Shown here in pieces: positions 45,581 through 54,639 of a stretch of DNA of 64,000 nucleotides. The stretch comes from Flavobacterium endophyticum (GTDB taxonomy: Bacteria > Bacteroidota > Bacteroidia > Flavobacteriales > Flavobacteriaceae): positions 1,692,417 through 1,756,416 of the forward strand of contig NZ_RBLC01000001.1 in NCBI RefSeq assembly GCF_003634455.1, written 5' to 3'. The stretch's first letter is position 1, and every line of letters starts with the position of its first letter. Below the pieces are notes generated by a model. That model was not told the origin of the DNA and made no database searches. It saw only the letters and a list, made by a program, of their open reading frames with translations. Position numbers and translations under genes: made by a program.

Positions 45581-46531
45581 ATGAAAAAACAACAACTAGG
45601 AAACACAGATCTCTATATCTACCCGATTGCGTTTGGAGGAAACGTTTTTGGATGGACGCTGGATGAGAAAAAATCATTCGAGATACTGAACGGCTTTACC
45701 GAAGCTGGATTTAATTTTATAGATACGGCCGATGTCTATTCGCGCTGGGCTCCCGGAAATACGGGCGGCGAATCCGAACGCATTATCGGCAAATGGCTCA
45801 AGGAAAAGAAAAACCGCCACGACATTGTCCTGACCACCAAAGTAGGTTCCGATATGGGCGATGGCAAAAAGGGATTGAAAAAAGCCTATATCCTTAAAGC
45901 CATTGAAGACTCGCTGCAGCGGCTCAAGACCGACTATCTCGACCTGTACCAGACGCACTTTGACGATGTAGAAACGCCCGTTGAAGAAACGCTCGAAGCC
46001 TATGCCCAATTAGAAAAAGACGGAAAGATCCGCTGGATCGGAACTTCTAACATGGCGCCAGAACGCATCAAGGCCTCGCTCGAAGCCAGTGCCGCCAAAG
46101 GACTGCCGCGCTACCAGACCCTGCAGCCCCATTATAACCTTTATGCCAGAGAAAAATACGAAACCAATTACGAAGCCCTTGCTTTAGAAAACAACCTCGG
46201 CGTGATTACCTATTTCTCGCTCGAAAGCGGCTTCCTGACCGGAAAGTACAGAACCAAGGCCGATCTAGCTAAAAGCCCTAGAGGCGGCGATATGGACAAG
46301 TATTTTGACGAACGCGGCCTGAAAATACTAGCCGCCCTCGACGAAGTGTCCAAACACCACAAAGCCACGCCTGCCGCTGTAGCCCTCGCTTGGCTGCTTC
46401 ACAAGCCTTCGGTTACCGCGCCTATCGTGAGCGCGACGAGCACGAGCCAGTTGGAGAGCATTATCTTGGCGCCGAACCTTACCCTCGATGCAGAAGCGAT
46501 GCAGTTGTTGGATGATGCGAGCAGTTGGTAA
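45581..46531 (+). CDS. Aldo/keto reductase
   Basis: This 316-residue NADPH-dependent TIM-barrel reductase has all four members of the catalytic tetrad: Asp and Tyr in FIDTADVYSRW, Lys in VLTTKVG, and His in LYQTHFDD. The cofactor-binding end is in APIVSATSTSQLE. It resembles YajO/Tas-like bacterial AKRs that reduce aldehydes or sugars. It begins just after the 7-bp repeat block and lies in a series with other oxidoreductases. The true substrate is unknown. Confidence 0.92.
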   Translation: MKKQQLGNTDLYIYPIAFGGNVFGWTLDEKKSFEILNGFTEAGFNFIDTADVYSRWAPGNTGGESERIIGKWLKEKKNRHDIVLTTKVGSDMGDGKKGLKKAYILKAIEDSLQRLKTDYLDLYQTHFDDVETPVEETLEAYAQLEKDGKIRWIGTSNMAPERIKASLEASAAKGLPRYQTLQPHYNLYAREKYETNYEALALENNLGVITYFSLESGFLTGKYRTKADLAKSPRGGDMDKYFDERGLKILAALDEVSKHHKATPAAVALAWLLHKPSVTAPIVSATSTSQLESIILAPNLTLDAEAMQLLDDASSW

Positions 46532-46575
46532 TTTAGGATTGTTGATTTGGGATTTTAGATTTAGGATAAGACCTA
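46532..46575. repeat. Degenerate 7-bp tandem repeat
   Basis: Heptamers of the type GATTTGG, GATTTTA and GATTTAG repeat about five times directly after the aldo-keto reductase stop. The unit differs from that of the upstream gap, but the period is the same. Confidence 0.7.
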
Positions 46576-46587
46576 ACGAAAGATCTT

Positions 46588-46607
46588 GATAAACAAATTT
46601 GTTAATC
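46588..46607. promoter_or_regulatory. Near-perfect 20-bp palindrome upstream of the hydroxyacid dehydrogenase
   Basis: GATAAACAAATTTGTTAATC has a perfect 12-bp core AACAAATTTGTT and one mismatch in the outer arms. It lies 50 nt ahead of the next start codon, so an operator is possible. Confidence 0.35.
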
Positions 46608-46657
46608 GTAAAGTTGCCGAAGCCGAGAACACAGAACCACACCCAAAACCATAAGAA

Positions 46658-47644
46658 ATGAAAGTCTTTATCACCAGAATAATTCCCGAGGCCGGACTGC
46701 GCCTTTTCCGCGAGGCGGGAATTGAGATTACACAATGGGAAGAAAAGCGCGAGCTGACCCAGCAGGAACTTATCGACCATTGTAAGCAGGCCGATGCGTT
46801 GCTCACGGCGGGCCGCTCTACCATCAACGCCGCTTTCTTGAAAGAATGCAGCCACCTGAAAGCCGTTTCGCTATTTGCCGTAGGCTATGACAATGTAGAC
46901 GTTCCCGAAGCCACGCGGCTCGGCATTCCGATCGGGCACACGCCAGACGTATTGAGCAAGGCGACTGCCGATATCGCTTTCCTGCTGATGCAGAACACGG
47001 CGCGCAAGGCTTTTTTCCACCACAAGAGAATCCTGAACGGCGACTGGAACTTTTTCGAGCCTATGGCCAACATCGGGCTCGACCTGCAAGGAAAGACTTT
47101 GGGCGTTTTCGGGCTCGGCAAGATCGGCTTTGAGATGGCCAAGTCGTGCAAGGGTGCTTTTGAGATGGACATTCTCTATCATAACCGCAGCCAGAATGCG
47201 GAAGCCGAAGAAAAGCTGCAGGCCAAAAAAGTATCGTTTGAAGAATTGCTCGCACAGAGCGACGTGATTTCGGTGCACGCCAATCTTACCGAAGAGACCA
47301 AAGGACTTTTTAATAAGGAGACTTTTGGCAAGATGAAGCCCAATGCTATTTTCGTAAACACGGCCCGAGGCGCCATCCACAACGAAGAAGACTTGCTGGA
47401 AGCCCTGCAGCAAAAGACCATCTGGGGAGCCGGACTTGACGTGACCAATCCGGAACCGATGGACAAAGACAATGTGCTGTTGAGCCTGCCGAACGTGGCG
47501 GTGCTGCCGCACATCGGCTCGTCTACCGAAGAAACCCGCAACAACATGGCCATCTTGGCAGCGAAAAACGCGATTGCAGGAATCCGCAACGAACGCCTGC
47601 CGAAAGTGGTGAATCCGGAAGTGTACGAAAGCAAAAAAAGCTAG
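46658..47644 (+). CDS. D-2-hydroxyacid dehydrogenase (glyoxylate/hydroxypyruvate reductase-like)
   Basis: The protein has 328 residues. The nucleotide-binding motif is GLGKIGFEMAKSC. The catalytic Arg is in VNTARGAIHNEEDL, the Glu in the VTNPEPMD region, and the His in LPHIGSSTEETR. The early motif AGRSTINAAFL and VGYDNVDVPEATRLGI match the D-glycerate dehydrogenase (GyaR/GhrB) subgroup. It would reduce glyoxylate or hydroxypyruvate with NAD(P)H. It is third in the co-directional row of oxidoreductases and precedes an MFS transporter. Confidence 0.9.
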   Translation: MKVFITRIIPEAGLRLFREAGIEITQWEEKRELTQQELIDHCKQADALLTAGRSTINAAFLKECSHLKAVSLFAVGYDNVDVPEATRLGIPIGHTPDVLSKATADIAFLLMQNTARKAFFHHKRILNGDWNFFEPMANIGLDLQGKTLGVFGLGKIGFEMAKSCKGAFEMDILYHNRSQNAEAEEKLQAKKVSFEELLAQSDVISVHANLTEETKGLFNKETFGKMKPNAIFVNTARGAIHNEEDLLEALQQKTIWGAGLDVTNPEPMDKDNVLLSLPNVAVLPHIGSSTEETRNNMAILAAKNAIAGIRNERLPKVVNPEVYESKKS

Positions 47645-47716
47645 AACAGTTTCTTGCCTAATAGAAATATCGGACATTTGCTGCTTTATTGCATGCCGCG
47701 CTAATTATTGCCTTTT

Positions 47717-48922
47717 ATGGAATTCAGATTTATCAACAGATTCAATACCCGCCCGAAGCTCAAGGGCTACAAACACGCCAAGGAGTCGTACCTAAAAAGG
47801 ATACGCTGGGCGGTCTCGCTTTTTTATTTTGCAATGGGACTGTGCTTTGCCACTTGGGCAAGCCGTATCCCAGACATCAAGGCTTCGCTGCACTTGAGCG
47901 AAAGCGACTTGGGTTCTATTCTGTTTGCGCTGCCTTTCGGTCAGCTCGTTATCATGCCTTTTTCGGGCAAGCTCGTCACCAAATACGGCAGCCATAGGAT
48001 ATTGCTCTTTTCGCTGGCCTTTTATGCGCTTGCGCTTACCAACCTAGGACTGGCGACAAAGCCGTGGCATCTTTCGGCCGGGCTTTTCTTATTCGGCATC
48101 TTCGGAAACCTGAGCAATATTGCCGTGAACACGCAGGGCGTTTATACCGAAGAGCTTTTTAAAAGGACAATCATGTCGTCTTTTCATGGTGCATGGAGCA
48201 CGGCAGGCTTTACGGGTGCCTTGATTGGTATTGCCATGCTGGCCTTGAAGCTGACGCCGTTGCAGCATTTTGCGATCACGGCTGTTATCGTTTTTGTGCT
48301 GATGGGCGCCAATTATAAATTCCTCATCAAGGCGAAAGAAAAGAAAAACAAGGAGAAGAAAAAGCTTTTTGCCAAGCCCGACAGCGTGCTGATCTGGCTG
48401 GGCGTCATCGGTTTCTGCTGTATGGCAAGCGAGGGCGTAATGTTTGACTGGAGTGGCGTCTATTTTAAAGAAGTCGTGAAAGCGCCCGGTCCGTTGGTGA
48501 TTTTGGGCTATACATCTTTCATGATCATGATGGCTTCGGGCCGATTCTTGGGCGACAGGCTGATTTTTAAGTACGGAAGAAAAAGAGTATTGCAGGTGAG
48601 CGGCTTATTGATTTCGATCGGGCTGTTTACTTCGGTCTTTTTGCCGTACTTGGTTCCGTCGACGCTGGCTTTTATGCTCGTGGGACTTGGCGTTTCGACC
48701 ATCGTGCCGACCGTCTACAGCATCGCCGGAAAAAACACGACGGTGGCTCCGGGCGAGGCGCTTACGATTGTTTCGAGCGTGAGCTTTTTAGGCTTTTTGA
48801 TGGGGCCGCCTGTCATCGGTTATATTGCCGAAGCCTACGGACTGCAGTTTTCGTTTGCGTTTATCGGAATCTTTGGAGTATTGATTGCCTTTATGGTCAG
48901 CCGCATCAAAGCCATTGCCTAA
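47717..48922 (+). CDS. MFS transporter
   Basis: The 401-residue transporter has 12 predicted membrane helices. The ATG at 47717 is chosen over an in-frame TTG 9 nt upstream. The first helix contains LFYFAMGLCFATWASRIPDI, as in the YbjJ/FucP-like group. The loop 2-3 motif is GKLVTKYGSHR, and a basic loop (KAKEKKNKEKKKLF) separates the two halves. The substrate is unknown. It follows the hydroxyacid dehydrogenase by about 70 nt. Confidence 0.9.
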   Translation: MEFRFINRFNTRPKLKGYKHAKESYLKRIRWAVSLFYFAMGLCFATWASRIPDIKASLHLSESDLGSILFALPFGQLVIMPFSGKLVTKYGSHRILLFSLAFYALALTNLGLATKPWHLSAGLFLFGIFGNLSNIAVNTQGVYTEELFKRTIMSSFHGAWSTAGFTGALIGIAMLALKLTPLQHFAITAVIVFVLMGANYKFLIKAKEKKNKEKKKLFAKPDSVLIWLGVIGFCCMASEGVMFDWSGVYFKEVVKAPGPLVILGYTSFMIMMASGRFLGDRLIFKYGRKRVLQVSGLLISIGLFTSVFLPYLVPSTLAFMLVGLGVSTIVPTVYSIAGKNTTVAPGEALTIVSSVSFLGFLMGPPVIGYIAEAYGLQFSFAFIGIFGVLIAFMVSRIKAIA

Positions 48923-48940
48923 CGTATTTTTCTACAATAA

Positions 48941-48976
48941 AAAAAGCAGAAGCGTTTTGACGACTTCTGCTTTTTT
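48941..48976. terminator. Bidirectional terminator between MFS and M1 peptidase genes
   Basis: AAAAAGCAGAAG pairs with CTTCTGCTTTTT, a perfect stem of 12 bp flanked by A and T runs, between converging genes. Confidence 0.9.
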
Positions 48977-48994
48977 ATATCCATGATTGGCGGA

Positions 48995-50914
48995 TTACGC
49001 CTTGATGAACTTCATCTGTTTTGTGCCGGCATCTGTCACTATCTTGATAAAATTGACGCCTGTTGGCAGGCTAGAAACATCCCAAGACATTTCAGAAGCC
49101 CCTTCTTTTACAACCTGACCTAAGGCATTGTAGAAAATGGCTTTTTCAAGAACAACATTATCAGGAAGTTGCAATTGCAAGGTATGAGACGTAGGGTTCG
49201 GGTATAATTTTACGCCTTCCGCCAAAGCAAATTCTCCATTGCCTAACGTCATCGTGCTGTTTCTGGCAATGATATCCACATTTGGATTAAAGGAAACGCC
49301 TGTAATGGCAAACGGTACTAATTTGTCGATCGTTTGATTGTTGGCAGTATTGTCTAATACCAAATCTAACGACTGTCCTCCAGCGCCTGTTACTCTTACC
49401 GGAACTGGCATTTCAAAGAAGGAAACAGAAGGATGCGATTGTGTCTGGTTGACTACAAAACGTGCTACGCCAGGAGAAAAGTTTCTGGCAGTAATCGTAT
49501 AGGTAGGATAGCCTTGTCCGTAGACCCAGTCATTAAAGAACTCGTCCAGATTCATTCCAGAAGCGGCGGCCAGATGGGCCTTTAAATCGTTGGTGGTTGC
49601 ATAGCCATACGCCAAGTTTGGGTCGGCCAAGTAATTTTTTACGCCTTGGAAAAAGGCAGCATCACCCAGTTTAAAGCGAAGCATGTGAACGACCATGCCT
49701 CCTTTGTCATACGACAATCGGCTGCTGAAAATTCGGTCGCCGTCTTCGGCTTCGTCATCCGTAAGATATACGGCACCTCCTGGCGCCGAAGTAATATTAT
49801 TTACCAGGCCGCTTTTCCATGATCTGAAGGCGCCAGCACCATCCATGTTTTGGATGACAAGCCCAGACAGATAGGTCGCGAATCCTTCGTTCAGCCAGAT
49901 GTCTTTCCAGCTGCCGCAGGTAATCTTGTCTCCGAACCATTGGTGGCCTAATTCGTGGGCAATCAGTCCTCGGTCAAAGCCTCCCATGAAGGAAACGGTC
50001 GTGTGTTCCATTCCGCCGCCAAGAGCACATTGGGCATGCCCATATTTTTCATTGGCAAAAGGATAGGTCTCGAACAGTTGCTCAAATAGGTTCATGATCG
50101 GTACCGTTACGGCCAAGTCGTTCTGCGTTGCCGTCTGGCCTTCGGGATAGATATAGTTTACGATAGGAAAGGTGTGCGGTGCGGTTCCTGCCTGTTGCGT
50201 AAAAATTGTATAGTTTGTCACTGCAATAGCAATAAGATAAGCCGGAATCGGGTAGCTGTGGTGGAAGTGCGTCGTTTTTGAACCGTCGCCGTTATTTACC
50301 GCACTGACTTGTAGTCCGTTTGAAACGCTTGTGTATTGTGTGGCTGATTTTATATACACATCAAGGCTTTCGACCTTGTCGTTCAAGTCCTGCTTGCAAG
50401 GCCACCAGTCTCTGGCGCCGAAAGGCTCAGATAATGTGTAAAGCCCAGGATTTCCGGCATGCGTATAGGTGTTGAAGCCATCGCTGTCGGCAGGCGGCGC
50501 GCCTTCATAAACGATTGTTAGCGAATCTAAGACGTTCGTGTTTTGTACGGCAGGAAGGTTGATGACCAATTCATTGGTTCCGCTTTGCGTAAAAGTCAGT
50601 GGAACATTACGCTGCTTTACAGAACTTACGACCAGTTCGTCTGACAGGTCAAAAGTTACCGTGCTCATATTTTGTTTTGCTCTAAAATAAGTCGTCACGT
50701 CGCCAATAACGTAATAGGCATCAGGATATACTTCAAACTTGAGCCTGTGATAGGTCACGTCGTAATTCTCTGTATTCGGATTGGTCCTAAAATTTATTTT
50801 CTTAGCGGCGGCTTTGCGCTCAGCTTCAGCAATATGGCTGTTGGGAGAGGAAGTGTTTTGGGCAAAGCCAAAAGCGGACAAAAATAGTGCGAATAGCAAG
50901 TAGATTTTTTTCAT
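48995..50914 (-). CDS. M1-family metallopeptidase with T9SS type A sorting domain
   Basis: The protein has 639 residues; the ATG at 50912-50914 is preferred to a TTG two codons upstream. The signal peptide is LLFALFLSAFGFAQ. The peptidase has the substrate motif GGGMEHTT, the zinc site HELGHQWFGD with a downstream Glu in NEGFATYLSG, and the catalytic Tyr region RLSYDKGGMVVHML. The M1 catalytic part ends near residue 480. A beta domain (TITARNFSPGVARF) and a type A sorting domain follow (LYPNPTSHTLQLQLP, ending TKQMKFIKA). It would cleave N-terminal residues from peptides outside the cell or at its surface. Confidence 0.93.
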   Translation of the reverse strand: MKKIYLLFALFLSAFGFAQNTSSPNSHIAEAERKAAAKKINFRTNPNTENYDVTYHRLKFEVYPDAYYVIGDVTTYFRAKQNMSTVTFDLSDELVVSSVKQRNVPLTFTQSGTNELVINLPAVQNTNVLDSLTIVYEGAPPADSDGFNTYTHAGNPGLYTLSEPFGARDWWPCKQDLNDKVESLDVYIKSATQYTSVSNGLQVSAVNNGDGSKTTHFHHSYPIPAYLIAIAVTNYTIFTQQAGTAPHTFPIVNYIYPEGQTATQNDLAVTVPIMNLFEQLFETYPFANEKYGHAQCALGGGMEHTTVSFMGGFDRGLIAHELGHQWFGDKITCGSWKDIWLNEGFATYLSGLVIQNMDGAGAFRSWKSGLVNNITSAPGGAVYLTDDEAEDGDRIFSSRLSYDKGGMVVHMLRFKLGDAAFFQGVKNYLADPNLAYGYATTNDLKAHLAAASGMNLDEFFNDWVYGQGYPTYTITARNFSPGVARFVVNQTQSHPSVSFFEMPVPVRVTGAGGQSLDLVLDNTANNQTIDKLVPFAITGVSFNPNVDIIARNSTMTLGNGEFALAEGVKLYPNPTSHTLQLQLPDNVVLEKAIFYNALGQVVKEGASEMSWDVSSLPTGVNFIKIVTDAGTKQMKFIKA

Positions 50915-50931
50915 AATCAAGAAAAATTTTC

Positions 50932-50939
50932 CAAATGTA
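50932..50939 (-). promoter_or_regulatory. Candidate -7 element (TACATTTG) of the M1 peptidase gene
   Basis: TACATTTG on the minus strand matches TAnnTTTG exactly, 18 nt before the ATG. The leader would be only about 12 nt, and no -33 TTG is found, so it is tentative. Confidence 0.4.
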
Positions 50940-51020
50940 ATTAATAAAATAACACACGAAATGTTAATTTATTAGGGTCTAGCCTCTTTTTGAAACTTTA
51001 TGCTTTGTTAATTGCCAACA

Positions 51021-51052
51021 TTGCAACTGTCAACCTTTTTTCATTAAATTTG
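51021..51052 (+). promoter_or_regulatory. Consensus-type promoter of serS
   Basis: TTG at 51021-51023 and TAAATTTG at 51045-51052 are 21 nt apart and match the Bacteroidota consensus. Transcription would start near 51059, leaving about 16 nt before the ATG. This is the clearest promoter in the window. Confidence 0.7.
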
Positions 51053-51074
51053 CTACCTTATAAAAACCAAGATA

Positions 51075-52346
51075 ATGTTACAGATAGCGTTTATTAGAGA
51101 AAACCAGGAGAAAGTCCTCAAAGCTTTGGCAAAAAGAAACATGGATGCCAAGAGTATTGTTGAACTAGCCGTGCAGCTCGATGAAAAAAGAAGAGCGACA
51201 CAGGCTGAAATGGACAATGTTTTGTCGGAATCGAACAAGCTATCCAAAGACATCGGCGAATTAATGAAAAGCGGCGAAAAAGCCAAGGCTGAAATACTGA
51301 AAGCCAAAACCGTTTCATTAAAAGAAAAAAGCAAAGAACTGTCTGATAAGCTGGATGTATATACCGAAGAGCTTACCGAGCAGCTGTATCTGTTGCCAAA
51401 TCTTCCTGCCGATCTTGTACCAGAAGGAAAAACGCCGGAAGACAACGTAACGACCCTGCAGGAAGGAGAGATCCCAGACTTGCACGGCGAGGCATTACCG
51501 CACTGGGAACTGGTGAAAAAATATGATATCATTGATTTTGAATTAGGAAATAAGATTACCGGTGCCGGTTTTCCTGTCTACAAAGGAAAAGGAGCCAAAT
51601 TGCAGCGCGCCCTGATTACTTATTTCTTAGATAAAAATACTGAAGCAGGCTACCAAGAATTTCAAGTGCCGCATTTTGTGAACGAAGCTTCGGCTTACGG
51701 AACGGGACAGCTGCCAGACAAAGAAGGACAGATGTACCATGATGCGACAGACAACTTATATATGATCCCGACGGCTGAGGTTCCGGTAACGAACTTATTC
51801 CGTGACGTGCTGTTGCAGGAAAACGAACTTCCGATCCTGGCAACAGCGTATACGCCTTGCTTTAGGAGAGAAGCCGGTTCTTACGGAGCACACGTGCGCG
51901 GCTTGAACCGTCTGCACCAATTCGACAAGGTGGAAATCGTGAGAGTAGAACACCCAGACAAATCGTATGAAGCTTTAGAAGGCATGGTTGAGCATGTGAG
52001 AACCATCTTGAATGAATTAAAGCTTCCGTACCGAATCCTTCGCCTTTGTGGCGGCGATATGGGCTTTGCTTCTGCGATGACCTATGATTTTGAAGTGTTC
52101 TCTACGGCACAAGACCGCTGGTTGGAAATCAGCTCGGTGTCTAATTTCGAGACCTTCCAGTCCAACCGATTGAAATTGCGTTTCAAAGACAAGGACGGCA
52201 AAAACCATCTGGCGCATACCTTGAACGGAAGCTCGCTGGCATTGCCGCGCGTTTTGGCAGGCATCCTTGAAAACTACCAGACTCCAGAAGGTATCGTGAT
52301 TCCAGAAGTGTTGCGTCCGTATACTGGATTTGATATTATAAATTAA
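51075..52346 (+). CDS. serS: Seryl-tRNA synthetase
   Basis: The protein has 423 residues. The N-terminal long coiled-coil arm that grips the tRNA covers about residues 25-110. The class II core shows motif 2 as PCFRREAGSYGAHVRGLNRLH (here split as PCFRREAGS and GLNRLHQFDKVE) and motif 3 as NGSSLALPRVLAGILENYQ. It charges tRNA-Ser with serine in the cytoplasm. Its length is normal and no motif is missing. It has its own consensus promoter. Confidence 0.98.
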   Translation: MLQIAFIRENQEKVLKALAKRNMDAKSIVELAVQLDEKRRATQAEMDNVLSESNKLSKDIGELMKSGEKAKAEILKAKTVSLKEKSKELSDKLDVYTEELTEQLYLLPNLPADLVPEGKTPEDNVTTLQEGEIPDLHGEALPHWELVKKYDIIDFELGNKITGAGFPVYKGKGAKLQRALITYFLDKNTEAGYQEFQVPHFVNEASAYGTGQLPDKEGQMYHDATDNLYMIPTAEVPVTNLFRDVLLQENELPILATAYTPCFRREAGSYGAHVRGLNRLHQFDKVEIVRVEHPDKSYEALEGMVEHVRTILNELKLPYRILRLCGGDMGFASAMTYDFEVFSTAQDRWLEISSVSNFETFQSNRLKLRFKDKDGKNHLAHTLNGSSLALPRVLAGILENYQTPEGIVIPEVLRPYTGFDIIN

Positions 52347-52374
52347 GGAACAATTAACCAATAGTTTACTGTAG

Positions 52375-52417
52375 CAATGTACTAATTCAGTTCTAAAATT
52401 GTTATATTAGTACATTG
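52375..52417. repeat. 12-bp perfect inverted repeat between serS and the TPR gene
   Basis: CAATGTACTAAT (52375-52386) and ATTAGTACATTG (52406-52417) are exact complements around a 19-nt loop. No T-run follows, so it is not a standard terminator. It ends 25 nt before the next ATG, so it may be an operator or a translation-control hairpin. Confidence 0.75.
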
Positions 52418-52442
52418 TTATATCCTTTTGCATTACACTAAG

Positions 52443-54221
52443 ATGAAAAAGATTTTCCTCGTATTGAATTTATTCCTGTCGCTGTTTGTTTTTGGACAAA
52501 ACGAGCAGCTGGCTATGAATTATTTTGATAAAGGAGAATTTGAGAAAGCCATCATCAGTTTTGACGACCTGCTGAAAAACCAGCCGGGGAATAGCTTCTA
52601 TTTTCAAAAGATAGTCGAATCCTACCAGCAGCTGCAGCAATATGACAATGCCGAAAAGCGCATCCAAGAACGTTTTGAAAAGTTCAAGCAGCCGTCGCTT
52701 TTGGTCGAGCTTGGCTACAACTATCAACTGCGAAAGGATGCGGCAAAAGCTAAAAAATACTACGAGCAGGCCATTGACAAGATTAATGAGAATCCGTCCA
52801 ATGTGTATACGATAGCCAATACTTTTGAGAAAAAGGTCTTGCTGGATTATGCGCTCGAAGCCTATAAGCTAGGAATAAAGCTCGAGCCGAAATTCAATTT
52901 CAACTACCAGATGGCCGTGCTTTACGGACAGCAGGGCAATACCGACCAGATGATCGAAATGTTTTTGGATGAAGCCTTTGCCAACCCAAATAGCACGATT
53001 ATGATTCAAAACCAGCTGTCGCGTTTTATGACCGAAGAGGCCGAAGAATCATTCAACACCTCATTGCGCAAAGCACTTTTGGTACGTGCCCAGAAGAACC
53101 AAGATATTTTTTGGAACCAGTTCCTGAGTTGGTTTTTTGTACAGCAAAAAGACTATTCTAAAGCCTTTATACAAGAAAAAGCAATCTACAGGCGCGATCC
53201 GGAATCTTTTTCGAACATCGTAAACCTTGCCGAATTGGCGATGGAAGAAAACGAAGAAGAAACCGCAAGGGAGATTTTTGCCTTTGTTTTGGAAAACACG
53301 CAGGATCTGGATTTGCAGATTACGGCGCATTACTACCTGATGGAAGCGAAGATAAAAAAGGCACCCGAAAAAGACTATCCTGCCTTAAAAAGCGAATTGG
53401 ATTTGCTTGTAAAAAAATACGGCGTGAGTCCGTATACGCTGTCGCTGCAATTGCTACAGGCGCATTTCGCAACCTTTAATCTGAAAAATCCAGAAGAAGG
53501 AAAAGCCATATTGAAACGTACGCTCGAACTGCCCTTGAGCAAATACCAGACGGCCGACGTAAAGATGGAGCTGGCGGATATTTTATTGTATGAAGAAAAA
53601 TTTAACCAAGCGTTGATTTACTATTCGCAAATTGAAGAAGATTTGAAAAACGACGCGGTCGGACACGAAGCCAGCTTAAAAGCTGCCAAGACCAGCTATT
53701 TCAAGACCGATTTTGAATGGGCCTTAAAGCAGTTTCGAGAGCTCAAATCAGCTTCGACACAATTGATTGCTAACGATGCTTTAGAATTATTCCTTTTGAT
53801 TAATGATAATACCGTAGCCGATTCGACCCAAGTAGGATTAAAGAAATTTGCGAGAGGCGATTATCTGCTGTACCAAAACAAAAATAAAGAAGCGTTGGAG
53901 CAATTCCAATCCATCTTAAAAGAATACAAAGGCCAAGATATTGAGGATGAAACCTTGCTCCGCATCGGCCAAACCTATGAAAAGCTTGGAGACTTTAATG
54001 CCGCCCTAAGCCAATACCAGATTATAATCGACAATTATAAGGACGGAATCTATATTGACGAGGCGCTTTATTTCTCGGCTGAAATCTATAACAAGCAACT
54101 AAAAGACATAGAAAAAGCCAAAGCACTTTATGAGCAGGTGCTCTTTAATCATGAAGACAGCATTTATTTTGTAGAAGCAAGGAAAAAATTCAGGCAGCTG
54201 CGCGGTGATGCTAATTTGTAA
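52443..54221 (+). CDS. Exported tetratricopeptide repeat protein
   Basis: The protein has 592 residues from the ATG at 52443 (an in-frame TTG 15 nt upstream is rejected). The signal peptide is MKKIFLVLNLFLSLFVFGQ. About twelve TPR-like helical pairs follow, for example YFDKGEFEKAIISFDDLL and the C-terminal LGDFNAALSQYQIIIDNYKD, which is YbgF/CpoB-like. It would sit in the periplasm as a scaffold. The function is unknown. It starts 97 nt after serS, just behind a strong inverted repeat. Confidence 0.85.
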   Translation: MKKIFLVLNLFLSLFVFGQNEQLAMNYFDKGEFEKAIISFDDLLKNQPGNSFYFQKIVESYQQLQQYDNAEKRIQERFEKFKQPSLLVELGYNYQLRKDAAKAKKYYEQAIDKINENPSNVYTIANTFEKKVLLDYALEAYKLGIKLEPKFNFNYQMAVLYGQQGNTDQMIEMFLDEAFANPNSTIMIQNQLSRFMTEEAEESFNTSLRKALLVRAQKNQDIFWNQFLSWFFVQQKDYSKAFIQEKAIYRRDPESFSNIVNLAELAMEENEEETAREIFAFVLENTQDLDLQITAHYYLMEAKIKKAPEKDYPALKSELDLLVKKYGVSPYTLSLQLLQAHFATFNLKNPEEGKAILKRTLELPLSKYQTADVKMELADILLYEEKFNQALIYYSQIEEDLKNDAVGHEASLKAAKTSYFKTDFEWALKQFRELKSASTQLIANDALELFLLINDNTVADSTQVGLKKFARGDYLLYQNKNKEALEQFQSILKEYKGQDIEDETLLRIGQTYEKLGDFNAALSQYQIIIDNYKDGIYIDEALYFSAEIYNKQLKDIEKAKALYEQVLFNHEDSIYFVEARKKFRQLRGDANL

Positions 54222-54223
54222 TT

Positions 54224-54268
54224 GTTGAATTACGAATTACGAATTACGAATTACGAATTACGAATTTT
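54224..54268. repeat. Tandem heptamer GAATTAC, about five copies
   Basis: GAATTAC is repeated five times almost without change after the TPR gene stop. It is the most regular of the 7-bp repeat blocks in this window. Confidence 0.9.
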
Positions 54269-54316
54269 CTAATCTATTCGTCGAATAAGAAGTCTAAAAT
54301 CTAATACTCCAAAGAA

Positions 54317-54637
54317 ATGATCATATACAACGTAACTACAAATATTCACGAATCAGTTCATGACGAATGGCTGAACTGGATGCAGCGCACTCATATTCCG
54401 GCCGTTTTGGCGACAGGCAAATTTGTGTCGGCTCATCTTGTGAAAGTCTTGGTGGAAGAAGAAATGGGTGGGAAGACCTATTCGGTTCAGTTTTGGACAG
54501 ACTCACGAGAAAAACTAGAGAAATACTATCTGGAAGATGCACCCATACTGCGCCAAGAAAGCCAGAAACTATTCGGCGACAAGATGCTTTCTTTCAGAAC
54601 CGAACTGGAATTCATCAGCGAGCACAAGACCGTTTAG
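54317..54637 (+). CDS. DUF4286 family protein
   Basis: The 106-residue protein starts MIIYNVTTNIHESVHDEWLNW (split: MIIYNVTTNI, HESVHDEWLNW), the hallmark of DUF4286, and has a ferredoxin-like alpha/beta pattern as in dimeric alpha-beta barrels. No signal peptide is present. The function is unknown. It lies between the TPR gene and rsmA with repeat-filled gaps on both sides, an order that I believe is common in flavobacteria. Confidence 0.85.
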   Translation: MIIYNVTTNIHESVHDEWLNWMQRTHIPAVLATGKFVSAHLVKVLVEEEMGGKTYSVQFWTDSREKLEKYYLEDAPILRQESQKLFGDKMLSFRTELEFISEHKTV

Positions 54638-54639
54638 TC

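Noticed and set aside
46871..47677. 268-codon open frame on the minus strand
   Set aside because: Antisense to the well-supported 2-hydroxyacid dehydrogenase; it arises from codon bias.
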